Source: DASXRA01 sp963737425 (lineage in GTDB: Bacteria; Actinomycetota; Actinomycetes; Mycobacteriales; Jatrophihabitantaceae). From it: a DNA stretch of 64,000 nt. The DNA lies in contig CAVTSX010000009.1 of the NCBI GenBank assembly GCA_963737425.1, forward strand, positions 248,001 to 312,000, written 5' to 3'. Shown here one piece after another: positions 53,283-61,843 of this stretch (its first letter is position 1; every line of letters begins with the position of its first letter). Both the position numbers and the translations under genes were made by a program. The notes below the pieces were generated by a model that had not been told where the DNA came from, did no database searches, and saw nothing but the letters and a program-made list of their open reading frames with translations.

Positions 53283-53602
53283 GCTCTGACCCCCCAGAGT
53301 GTTTGCCGCGTACGCCTTATGCGTTCGGCAGATTCGCAATCGGCGGCGCCGATCGCCCGATGTGCCAGCCCTCCTCGTGTCCTTAGCCTGATCTGTCAAT
53401 ACACCGGCGTATGGAACTGGCAATTCGGTCCGAGAACATGCCCGCGATCGCAACTGGGCCGACAGCGGATGCAACACGGACGTATCGCTTCTGCATGGTC
53501 ATTCGCCCCCCGACGACGCGGCCGCCGAATCAATCTAAGCCCGCGCGGGTGGCTGCACCAGATCACGTACAAGGCGGATGCGACGAGCCGCGCATGTCCG
53601 TC
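53283..53602. other. gene-free region upstream of the serine hydrolase
   Basis: 320 bases holding the hydrolase promoter region. Nothing else recognisable; the family A copy begins just beyond. Confidence 0.55.
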
Positions 53603-53655
53603 TTGATCATCTCTGATGCAGCCGCGATCAGTGACCCGCTCGGCAGAGATGATCA
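53603..53655. repeat. dispersed hairpin repeat, family A copy 5
   Basis: TTGATCATCTCTG (53603-53615) pairs with CAGAGATGATCA (53644-53655). The stop codon of the neighbouring minus-strand membrane protein lies in the loop, so the repeat supplies the last residues of that protein. Confidence 0.9.
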
Positions 53656-54059
53656 CGGCCGACAGGCTCTTGGTGTGTGCGCGACCCCTGCGCGCCTTCG
53701 AGGTCGGGACGCATCGCGGCCGGCAGCGGCAGTCGCAGCCGGGCCGGCAGCAGATACTCGCCGGCGTGCATTCGCACCATGAGCAGCACTCCGGTGATCG
53801 CCCCGAACGCGGCGAGCAGGATCGCGAGCCCGATCACGGCCACGCCGAGCGAGAAGGTCACGCCGTGCGGAACGCCCACCATCGCGACGATCGGGCTCGC
53901 GATCACGCCGATGACGACGACCGCGGCGGACAGGAAGGCGTCCATCCACATGACCGCTCGCAGGGTGCGGTCGAAGCGAACCGCCTGACTCTCGCTGCGC
54001 TGTCTCATGAGGTCAGGCAACCAATGTCCACGAGGTAAGTCGATTACGTCAGCGGTCAT
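53628..54059 (-). CDS. small membrane protein with a repeat-derived C-terminus
   Basis: A 143-residue protein. It begins MTADVIDLPRGHWLPDLMRQ, followed by two hydrophobic helices (AFLSAAVVVIGVIASPIVAM and LGVAVIGLAILLAAFGAITG). The final residues, ending GRDHLCRAGH, are encoded by the family A repeat, which suggests the repeat was inserted near the original 3' end. No family was recognised. The start has no clear ribosome site. Confidence 0.6.
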   Translation of the reverse strand: MTADVIDLPRGHWLPDLMRQRSESQAVRFDRTLRAVMWMDAFLSAAVVVIGVIASPIVAMVGVPHGVTFSLGVAVIGLAILLAAFGAITGVLLMVRMHAGEYLLPARLRLPLPAAMRPDLEGAQGSRTHQEPVGRDHLCRAGH

Positions 54060-54266
54060 GGTTTCGCTGCCAGCCGGCAAATGCGCGGCGCCCGGGTCTA
54101 TGACGTCGGCGCCGGCCAGGCGACATTCGTACCCGACTGACCGTGGTCCGTCACCGGTGAGGCATCGGCCACCAACGGGCTGACCTCACGTTGAGTGACG
54201 CCGGCGCGCGGCTCATGCAGTCAGGCCTCCCCGCGCAGCTATGGCTGGATGAGACGATCGCGAGCG

Positions 54267-55967
54267 ATGGACGCATCGGGAACCGCGCGCAACGTCGTCG
54301 TCGCCGGCGACGATCGGCTGCTGCTGCAACTGGTGGCCGAACTGAACGCGCTGCGCGAGCCGACCGTGTTCATCGTCTCGGCAGACGAGCCCGGCATCGC
54401 CCGCGAGGCCGCCGAGCTCGGCGCGCGCGTGATCGTCGGGACGGCTGACGATCCGGACGTGCTGCGCTCGGCCGGAATCGAGAACGCGCGAGCGTTCGCC
54501 ATCACCGGTGTCGGAGACGACGCGAACATGCATGCGGCGTTCGCAGCCTCCCGCCTCAACCCGGGGATCCGTCTGGTTGTGCGCATGTACAACCTGCACC
54601 TGGGTAAGCGGATCGAGAAGCTGTTCGACGACTGCCGGGTGCTGTCGGCGTCGGCGATCGCCGCGCCGTTGTTCGTCGATGCCGCGACGGGCACCCGGAC
54701 CGCCCAGACGATGCTGGCCGGCGGACGAAGATTCGAGATCAGCTCCCCCAACGGCAAGCGAATGCTGCTGCCGCTCGCCGCAGACGGAGCGCGAGGCGTG
54801 CCGGTGCTCCTGCCGTCCACTGTGGACGATCGCACGACGCTGGTGCTGGGCATGTCGAGCGACAACTCGCACCACGAGGAGGACGCGGAGGTAGCCGGTC
54901 GGCAGGTCGTGCTGCCTCGCGCACCGCGCCGGCAGCGGCCGCTCGGACGTCGAGTGCGCGCCACCGGATTGGTCGTCGCCCGGGCGTTCGTCGTGCGCGT
55001 GCGGCTCGCGCTGTTGACCTACGCCGTCCTGGTGGTCGGCGCCGCGACGCTGTTCCGGTTCGCGCTGCACATCGACTGGGCCAAGGCGCTGTACTTCACG
55101 ATCACCAGCGTCACGTCCATCGGCTACAGCGACATCAGCCTGGCGCGTGCTGCCGGATGGGTGCAGGTGGCCGCCGCGGTCATCATGGTGCTCGCCGTCC
55201 TTGTCATCGCATTGCTCACCGCGGCGGTGGTGAACGCGCTGGTCGCCGAACGCCTGCGCGGGGCGTCTGCCGGGGCTGACGCCCTGAGCGGCCACGTCAT
55301 CGTGTGCGGCTTCGGCACGGTGGGCCAGCGCGTGGTCGAGTTGCTGCGCTCGGCCGGCATCGACTGCGCGGTCATCGAACGGGCGCCCTCGCCGGAGGCA
55401 ACCGAGACCGCGCGGTCGGCCCGGCTGCCGCTGATCACCGGCGATGTCACCGACGCCCCGGTGTTGCGGTCGGCCGGAGTCACCCGAGCCCGGGCCGTCA
55501 TCGCCGTTACCAGCGACGACATCACCAACGTCGAAGCCGGGATGGGCGCCCGCTCGGTAGCCCCCGACGCGCGCGTGGTGTTGCGGCTGGGCGACAACGA
55601 CCTGGCCGACCGGGTCGCGCGGCGGCTGGGCCTCGACGCATCTTTCAGCGTTTCCATCGCCTCGGCCGGGGTTTTCGCCGCCGCTTTGATGGAACGCTCC
55701 GTCATCGCCACGATCCCGGTCGGCCGCCGCGTCCTGCTGATCGCCGAGGTGCGCCTTCGAGCAGGATGCGAACTCGACGGCAGCACCGTGTCGGTGATCG
55801 ACCAGCCGGGCCGCTGCCGCGTCTTCGGCGTTGCCGGCGGATCGCCCGGCACGACCCGGCTGCCCGATCCGTCGCGCGCACTGCATGCCGGCGACGTCAT
55901 CCTGATCGCGGCCACCCGGGCAGGCCTCGCCGGCGTCCTGGTCGCAGCGCAGGGCCGGCCGCACTAG
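54267..55967 (+). CDS. potassium channel with RCK domains on both sides of a two-helix pore
   Basis: A 566-residue protein with the order RCK - two-TM pore - RCK. The first TrkA-N-like domain begins NVVVAGDDRLLLQL near residue 8. The pore helices flank the filter sequence TSVTSIGYSD (about residue 290), where Ser replaces Gly of the usual GYGD. The second RCK begins GHVIVCGFGTVGQRV near 342. The GYSD filter could lower potassium selectivity. The ATG at 54267 is chosen since it starts just before the first domain. Confidence 0.88.
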   Translation: MDASGTARNVVVAGDDRLLLQLVAELNALREPTVFIVSADEPGIAREAAELGARVIVGTADDPDVLRSAGIENARAFAITGVGDDANMHAAFAASRLNPGIRLVVRMYNLHLGKRIEKLFDDCRVLSASAIAAPLFVDAATGTRTAQTMLAGGRRFEISSPNGKRMLLPLAADGARGVPVLLPSTVDDRTTLVLGMSSDNSHHEEDAEVAGRQVVLPRAPRRQRPLGRRVRATGLVVARAFVVRVRLALLTYAVLVVGAATLFRFALHIDWAKALYFTITSVTSIGYSDISLARAAGWVQVAAAVIMVLAVLVIALLTAAVVNALVAERLRGASAGADALSGHVIVCGFGTVGQRVVELLRSAGIDCAVIERAPSPEATETARSARLPLITGDVTDAPVLRSAGVTRARAVIAVTSDDITNVEAGMGARSVAPDARVVLRLGDNDLADRVARRLGLDASFSVSIASAGVFAAALMERSVIATIPVGRRVLLIAEVRLRAGCELDGSTVSVIDQPGRCRVFGVAGGSPGTTRLPDPSRALHAGDVILIAATRAGLAGVLVAAQGRPH

Positions 55968-56078
55968 TCGAGGCCTGGCCGGGTGCGGTGCTCCCAGACT
56001 CCCCATCGGTCAGCGCTGGAGAGTCCCGGGCTGTCGCCCCGATCGCATCGAGCCGACCATGACGCCCGTGCCTGCCCC

Positions 56079-56148
56079 GCAGGTGGGCAGTTGTGCCGCG
56101 GGTGGGCACGTACAAGTGCCCACCCAGCGCACAAAGTGCCCACCCACC
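56079..56148. repeat. GTGGGCA palindromic element, family B copy 4
   Basis: GTGGGCAGTTGTGCC and GTGGGCACGTAC precede AGTGCCCACCC twice. It is located between the converging ends of the channel gene and the frameshifted MFS gene. Confidence 0.9.
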
Positions 56149-56170
56149 GGGAGGCGACTGCAGGCGATGA

Positions 56171-57660
56171 TCACGCGGCGGGAGCGCAAGATCGCTCGCC
56201 AGGCGGGCGAGACCCCGCCCGCTCGTTGAGCGTTTGCACCAGCGCCGCGACGCAGACGACGAGCGCGCTGGTGCAGAGCAGCGACCAGCGGAACGCGTTC
56301 TGGTAGGTCAGCGGTCCGGGGTGCGCACCGAGCGTGCCGTAGAAGATGAGCCCGATGAGCGCCACGCCGAGGGCGCCGGCAACCTGCTGCACGGTGGTCA
56401 GGATTCCTGCGGCGCTGCCGGCATGTTCGCTGCGGACGCGGGCAAGCACCGTCGCGATCAGTGGGCCCATGACCATTCCCATGCCGAGCCCGTTGACCGT
56501 CAGTCCGGGGACGAGGCGCAGCGCCGAGCCGTGACCGGCAGGCACGGTCACCCACATGATCGCGTAGCTGGCCGCCATCAACAGTGCTCCGAGCGCGAGC
56601 GCCTGGTGGCCGAGCCACTGCCGCAATCTTGCCGCTGCCATCGAGGTCATCATGTAGCCGACGCCGAGCGGCAGGAATGTCGCGCCTGCCTGCAGCGGCG
56701 TCAGGCCGCGGCCGTCCTGCAGAAACAGCGCGATAACCAGGAGAAGGGATTGTGTGCTGGCGTAGAACGACAGCACGATCACCAGTCCGGCAACGAACTT
56801 GCGCTCGCGGAACAGGATCAGGGCCAGCAGCGGGCTGCGGTCGCGCCGGATCCGTGCGCGTTGATGCGCGACGAATGCCGCAAGGACGAGCGGCGCGAGG
56901 GCGAGCATCAGATACGACCAGGTCGGCCATCCGGATTGCCGGCCGGCAACGAGCGGGAACACCAGCAGCGTCAGTCCGCTCGCGCTCAGCAGGACGCCGA
57001 CCCCGTCGAGCCGCTCGGCACGCTCCGCGCGCGATTCCGCGATGTGCGCCCGGCAGAGCAACAACACGACGACGCCGATGGGGACGTTGATCAGGAAGCA
57101 TGCGCGCCAGCTCGATCCGGCGACGTCGGCAGCGATCAGCAGTCCGCCGACCAACTGGCCGGCGATGGAGGCCAGACCCAGCATGACGCCGAACGCGGTG
57201 AACGCCGTCGCGCGGGTGCGGCCGGTGTAAGTGACGTTGAGGATCGACAACACTTGCGGGAACGCCAACGCGGCGGCGGCGCCTTGAACCACTCGCGCGG
57301 CGATCAGCGCGTCCGCGGTGGGCGCCAGACCACAGGCCAGCGATGCGAGCGTGAACAGCGCGATGCCGACCTCGAACATCCGGCGGCGTCCGACGATGTC
57401 GCCCGCACGACCGCCGGAGACAGGAACACCGCGTAGGCGAGTCCGTACCCGGCAATGACGAATTGCACCTGCGCTGCGCTCGCCTTGAGGTCGTGTTGCA
57501 CGACCGGCACTGCCACGTTGACGATGAAGAAGTCGAGGATCGTCATGAAGCCGCCGACCAGCACGACAATCAGCGTTGCCCAGGAAGGAGATTCGTGTTG
57601 GACGGCCGGGTCGGGCGCTCCGCTCACGGCGGTGGCCACAGGGCTGTTCGTCGACGTCAT
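56171..57660 (-). pseudogene. frameshifted MFS efflux transporter (DHA2-like)
   Basis: The ATG at 57660 begins a transporter whose first helix reads VGGFMTILDFFIVNVAVPVV, then VIAGYGLAYAVFL. At about 57415 one base is missing. Restoring it would give the motif A loop VSGGRAGDIVGRRRMF, which the second frame (from about 57410 to 56171) continues to the natural end. Twelve to fourteen hydrophobic stretches are visible in the joined product. Either this is a recently broken pump or the assembly has a single-base error. It is divergent from a HTH regulator. Confidence 0.8.
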
Positions 57661-57761
57661 GGCGTCAACCCTCGGACCGGCGCCCGGAGCTAGCCAGAGC
57701 GCGCATATCGTAGAAGTGAGAGTGCGTGGATAACCCTGTCGTGGCCGGGCGATAGTGAGGT

Positions 57762-58637
57762 GTGCAAACCGTGCCAGCAGCCGAAGCCCGTCGTGAACTC
57801 GGCGAGTTCCTGCGAGCCAGGCGCGCGCAGCTTGCGCCCGAAGACGTCGGTCTGCCCACCACCGGTCGTCGACGCACCGCAGGGCTGCGCCGCGAAGAAG
57901 TCGCCGTCCTCGCGGGTGTGAGTACCACTTGGTACAGCTGTCTCGAACAGGGCCGCGCCAATCAGGCATCGGCCTCCGTCCTCGACAGCGTCGCGCGGGT
58001 GCTGCGCCTCGGCGACGCCGAACGGGCCCACCTGTTCGTGCTCGCGGGCGAGACATCGCCGAAACTCCGCACACCACCAGATGTCATCGATCCGGCGATC
58101 GTGCTGGTCATCAATGCCCTGCAATACCCGGCTTATCTGGTGAGCCGCCACGACGATCTGCAGGCATGGAACGCCGCTGCCGCCGCCCTGTTCGGCAACT
58201 GGGTGATGCCCGACGCTGACGCCGACACGGGCAAACCCAACTTGTTGCACTGGGTGTTCGCTGCGCCGTACGCCCGATCGTTGCTTGTCGACTGGCACCG
58301 GCAAGCCAATGCCGTGCTGGCCCGCTTCCGGGCGGCAGGCGCTCGGCATCCGGACGACGCTCACTTCGCCGAGGTCCTGCGGCGAGCGCGCGAACTCAGC
58401 AGCGAGGTGGACGAGATGTGGTCTGCGCACCACGTCCGGGCGTCCGGCGCAGGAACCAAGGTGTTCCGCGTGCCCGAGGTCGCCGTCTTCGAGCATCATC
58501 ACGTCGTGTTCACTGTCACCGGAACAGGCGAGCAACGGCTGGTCGTTTACACCGCTGCGCCTGGAAGTCCGGGCGAAGCAGACTTCAACACCTTCTGCGC
58601 GCAGGCAGGTGTTCAGGCCGAGGGCGTGCCCTCGTGA
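57762..58637 (+). CDS. XRE-type regulator with MmyB-like ligand domain
   Basis: A 291-residue regulator with a GTG start. The HTH occupies roughly residues 10-80 (LRREEVAVLAGVSTTWYSCL). The remainder is an MmyB-like PAS-fold ligand domain (ALQYPAYLVSRHDDLQAWNA). In actinomycetes these often control an adjacent short-chain dehydrogenase or MFS pump. It is divergent from the frameshifted MFS transporter, with 101 bases between, so it is probably that pump's regulator. Confidence 0.87.
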   Translation: MQTVPAAEARRELGEFLRARRAQLAPEDVGLPTTGRRRTAGLRREEVAVLAGVSTTWYSCLEQGRANQASASVLDSVARVLRLGDAERAHLFVLAGETSPKLRTPPDVIDPAIVLVINALQYPAYLVSRHDDLQAWNAAAAALFGNWVMPDADADTGKPNLLHWVFAAPYARSLLVDWHRQANAVLARFRAAGARHPDDAHFAEVLRRARELSSEVDEMWSAHHVRASGAGTKVFRVPEVAVFEHHHVVFTVTGTGEQRLVVYTAAPGSPGEADFNTFCAQAGVQAEGVPS

Positions 58638-58685
58638 CCGCCTCGAGGAGTCTGCCGATCCGACGACAGAAGAGGAACACCGAGG

Positions 58686-59108
58686 ATGTCAGGCTCAACC
58701 GGTCTGGAGACCGTCGTTACCACGCTCGACGAACAGATGCTGTCGTCGGCGCCCGCTCCCGCTCACGTCATGACCGTCACCATCGAGATTCCGCCTGGTG
58801 GCCCGGGCACGCCACCGCACCGGCATTCCGGGCCGGTCTTCGGGTACATGCTCGAAGGTGAGATGGTCTACGAACTGGAGGGCGATCAGCCGCGAATCGT
58901 CCGTGCCGGAGAGTCGTTCTGGGAGCCTGGCGGCGATCGCATCCACTACCAGGCGGGCAACAACCTCAAGGAGGGGTGGAGCCGGTTCGTCGCCGTCATG
59001 TTCTGCGTACCCGGTCAGCCGATGTTGACCCTGGTGGCGCAGGATGAACTCGAGGCCCGCCGGGCGATGCGACACCCGGGTCCAGTTCTGGATCCGCAAC
59101 AGCCCTGA
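58686..59108 (+). CDS. cupin-domain protein
   Basis: A 140-residue single cupin. Motif 1 reads PPHRHSGPVFGYMLEGE, with the His-x-His pair and a Glu eleven residues later. Motif 2 (PGGDRIHYQAGNN) has the third His. It is translated 48 bases beyond the XRE-type regulator on the same strand and may share its transcript. Small cupins of this kind bind a metal and may be isomerases or dioxygenases, or only ligand carriers. Confidence 0.82.
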   Translation: MSGSTGLETVVTTLDEQMLSSAPAPAHVMTVTIEIPPGGPGTPPHRHSGPVFGYMLEGEMVYELEGDQPRIVRAGESFWEPGGDRIHYQAGNNLKEGWSRFVAVMFCVPGQPMLTLVAQDELEARRAMRHPGPVLDPQQP

Positions 59109-59123
59109 TGACTGGTGCGACGT

Positions 59124-59193
59124 GTTGAGTGGTGCGTTTCGCGTCGAGTGGTGCGTTATAACGCACCACTCAAGGCCTAACGCACCACTCAAC
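59124..59193. repeat. palindromic element, two direct plus two inverted 15-base units (family C)
   Basis: GTTGAGTGGTGCGTT and TCGAGTGGTGCGTTA are followed by AACGCACCACTCAA and AACGCACCACTCAAC. The design is the same as family B but the sequence is unrelated. It sits between the converging 3' ends of the cupin and GlxA-type genes. Confidence 0.9.
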
Positions 59194-59230
59194 GGCTCGC
59201 ACCCACTCGACCACCCCTGGCGTGCTCCCG

Positions 59231-60190
59231 CTACGCGCTGCGCCGGAACGTCTTGCGATATGCCTGCGGCGAGATGTCCAGCAGGCGCTGGAAGTGCTGG
59301 CGCATCGACACGGCCGAACCGAGGCCGCACCGCTGCGCCACGGCCTCGACCGGCAACGTGGTTGCCTCGAGCAGTTCCTGCGCTCGCGCGATCCGCTCGT
59401 TGAGAAGCCACTGCAGTGGGCTGGAGCCGACCGACGCGCGGAAGTGGCGTGTCAGCGTTCGACGGCTGACGTGGAATTGCTCGGCCAGCCGGTCGATCGT
59501 GACGGGTTCGGCAATGTGCTCACGCATCCAGGCGACGATGTCGCCGATCTCGTCGCCGTCCGCCGGGCCGACGGTGGGCCGCTCGACGAACTGGGCCTGG
59601 TTGCCGAATCGGTGCGGGGCCACGACCAGCCGCCGCGCAAGGCGATTCGCCACGTCCGGCCCGTGGTCGCTGCGCACCAGGTGCACGCAACAGTCGATGG
59701 CCGCGGCCGTTCCGGCCGAGGTGATCGCGTCGCCGTGATCGACCCACAGCACACCCGCGTCGACCTCGACGCCGGGGTACATCTCGGCCAGCTGGTCGGC
59801 CCACCGCCAGTGCGTGGTGGCCCGGCGACCGTCGAGAATCCCGGTCTCGGCAAGGACGAACGCGCCGAGACACAGTCCGACGACCCGTGCCCCCGCCGCG
59901 TGCGCGGTTTGGATCGCAGCCACCAGTTCCGGGTCCACCGGCGAGCCTGGACGTCGCCAACTCGGCACGATGACCGTCTCGGCACCGGCCACGGCCGACA
60001 GGTCGTGTTCCAGTCCGACGGTGTAACCGGCGGTGGTCCGGACCGGACCCGGTCCGGCCGCGCACACCCGGACGTCGTATCGCGGGATGCCGTCGGCGCT
60101 GCGGTCCTCGCCGAACACCAGCGTCGGCACGGAGAGGTGGTAGGGGCTGATCTCGTCGAAAGCGAGCACGGCGACTGATCGCGGCGTCAT
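59231..60190 (-). CDS. GlxA-family (DJ-1/PfpI + AraC) transcriptional regulator
   Basis: A 319-residue regulator. The N-terminal DJ-1/PfpI-like domain has the nucleophile-elbow sequence GLCLGAFVLAETGILDGR near residue 104. The C-terminus is an AraC HTH pair (VTIDRLAEQFHVSRRTLTRH and a second helix around LGSAVSMRQHF). It is divergent from the EamA transporter, with 71 bases between the starts. Ligand and targets are unknown. Proteins of this family often respond to small amines or osmolytes. Confidence 0.88.
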   Translation of the reverse strand: MTPRSVAVLAFDEISPYHLSVPTLVFGEDRSADGIPRYDVRVCAAGPGPVRTTAGYTVGLEHDLSAVAGAETVIVPSWRRPGSPVDPELVAAIQTAHAAGARVVGLCLGAFVLAETGILDGRRATTHWRWADQLAEMYPGVEVDAGVLWVDHGDAITSAGTAAAIDCCVHLVRSDHGPDVANRLARRLVVAPHRFGNQAQFVERPTVGPADGDEIGDIVAWMREHIAEPVTIDRLAEQFHVSRRTLTRHFRASVGSSPLQWLLNERIARAQELLEATTLPVEAVAQRCGLGSAVSMRQHFQRLLDISPQAYRKTFRRSA

Positions 60191-60261
60191 GGCCCGATGC
60201 TATCGACTGTTGACTCTCGGGCCACTGTCACCGAGTCCGTCCAAGCGGCAGGGTCGTTCGC

Positions 60262-60987
60262 ATGACGAAGCAGTTGATGGCCGCGGGAGCCGTCACGACG
60301 GCAGCCCTCTTGTGGGGGACGGCGGGTCCGGCAGCGGCCGCCTTCCAAGGGCTCTTTCTCGCAGCCGCCCAGAGCGGTTCACCCGTCGTGGTGACGCTGC
60401 TGTCGGTCGCCGTCGGCCCGCCGGCAGCTCTCGGCGTCCGGCTGGTCTCGCGACGGTGCCGGCCGAAGTTGCTCTGCGCCCTGGCAGCGGGCACGAGCGG
60501 CGTAGGCACCGCCACCGTCGTCATCGTCAGCCACTCGAGATGGCAACCCACCGTCCTGGCCGTGGTGGCCAGCCTCGCCTTCGCCGGATACGCCACGGCG
60601 TCGAGCCGGATGACCGGCAACACGGTGCGCGACGAGATCGGCATCACCGCCGGTGTACTGCTGGGGGCGGGCGCCGTCCTCGCGATCCCGGACCTCCTGT
60701 TCGCCGGGAGCGTCCACGTCGGCCGGGCGGCCCTCGCGGTGTCGCTCTACCTCGGACTCGTCGCGACCGCCCTGGCATACGGCCTGTTCAGCCGAGGCAC
60801 ACGCGTCCTCGGATCGTCCGGCGCGCTCGCCCTGACCGCCGTCCAACCCCTCGCGGCGCTAGCTACGTCGGCCCCGTCGGTGAGCGACTGGTCATCGCTC
60901 GGATCCGTCGGCTTCGTGGCAGCACTTATCGGCCTGACCCTCCCATCCGGCAGATCCCTGCTGGCCACCCGAAAGGAAGCACGATGA
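60262..60987 (+). CDS. short EamA/DMT-type transporter
   Basis: A 241-residue protein, shorter than the usual 290-300 for EamA pairs. The first helix (AVTTAALLWGTAGPAAAAF) joins directly to what is normally helix four, so about two helices of the first EamA repeat appear deleted. The second repeat (TAGVLLGAGAVLAI onward) is intact. Whether it transports is doubtful. The stop overlaps the next gene as ATGA. Confidence 0.7.
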   Translation: MTKQLMAAGAVTTAALLWGTAGPAAAAFQGLFLAAAQSGSPVVVTLLSVAVGPPAALGVRLVSRRCRPKLLCALAAGTSGVGTATVVIVSHSRWQPTVLAVVASLAFAGYATASSRMTGNTVRDEIGITAGVLLGAGAVLAIPDLLFAGSVHVGRAALAVSLYLGLVATALAYGLFSRGTRVLGSSGALALTAVQPLAALATSAPSVSDWSSLGSVGFVAALIGLTLPSGRSLLATRKEAR

Positions 60988-61772
60988 CGACACTGAGCAC
61001 GACCGCCCTCGGTGGACCGACCGCGGTGATCGAGATCAGCGGCCTGCGACTGCTGACCGATCCGACGTTCGACCCCGCCGGGGATTACCCGATCGGAACC
61101 CGCAAACTCACCAAGACGGTGGCGGCCCCACTCGGACCCGACGACGTCGGAGCGATCGACGCCGTCCTGCTCTCGCACGACCAGCACCCGGACAACCTCG
61201 ACCGCCTCGGACGCGAGTACCTCTCCCGCGTGCCACTCGTACTCACGACCCCCACCGCCGCGGCCCGCGTTCCCGGCACCACGGCGCTGCCCGCCTGGGA
61301 CAGCACCGAACTGATGGCCGCAGACGGGCGCCGGATCCGGATCACCGCCGTACCCGCACAGCACGGCCCGGACGGCACCGAGCATCTCGTCGGCGAGGTG
61401 ACCGGCTTCGTGATCACCGGCGAGGACGCCCCGACCGTCTACGTCTCTGGCGACAACGCCTCGCTCGACGTCGTGCGGCACGTCGCCGAGAAGTTCCCGG
61501 AGATCGACGTCGCGTTCATCTTCGCCGGCGCAGCGAGGACGCCCCTCGTCGACGGGTATCTGACCCTGACGAGCACGCAGGCCGCGCAAGCGGCACGGAT
61601 CCTCGACGCCCGGCGCGTCATCCCGCTGCACTTCGACAGCTGGGCGCACTTCACCGAGGGGGCCGATGACCTGCGCCGCGCGTTCGCAGCCGAAGGCATC
61701 GCCGAGCGGCTGGAGCTTCTCGCGCCGGGAGATCGCCGCCGGGTCGATCTCGGTGCGGTGATCATTCCCTGA
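60984..61772 (+). CDS. UlaG-like metallo-beta-lactamase-fold hydrolase
   Basis: A 262-residue MBL-fold protein. It has LLSHDQHPDNLDR (a variant of HxHxDH), VYVSGDNAS and IPLHFDSWAHF, which place it with the UlaG/L-ascorbate-6-phosphate lactonase-like group. The ATG overlaps the EamA stop by four bases, with AAAGGAAG upstream. It is in one operon with the short transporter, and divergent from the GlxA-type regulator. The substrate is unknown. Confidence 0.85.
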   Translation: MTTLSTTALGGPTAVIEISGLRLLTDPTFDPAGDYPIGTRKLTKTVAAPLGPDDVGAIDAVLLSHDQHPDNLDRLGREYLSRVPLVLTTPTAAARVPGTTALPAWDSTELMAADGRRIRITAVPAQHGPDGTEHLVGEVTGFVITGEDAPTVYVSGDNASLDVVRHVAEKFPEIDVAFIFAGAARTPLVDGYLTLTSTQAAQAARILDARRVIPLHFDSWAHFTEGADDLRRAFAAEGIAERLELLAPGDRRRVDLGAVIIP

Positions 61773-61843
61773 AAACGATCACGGACGCGCATCGGGCAAT
61801 TCACACAGGTCGCGACAGACATCAACATCGATATCCTCAGAAT

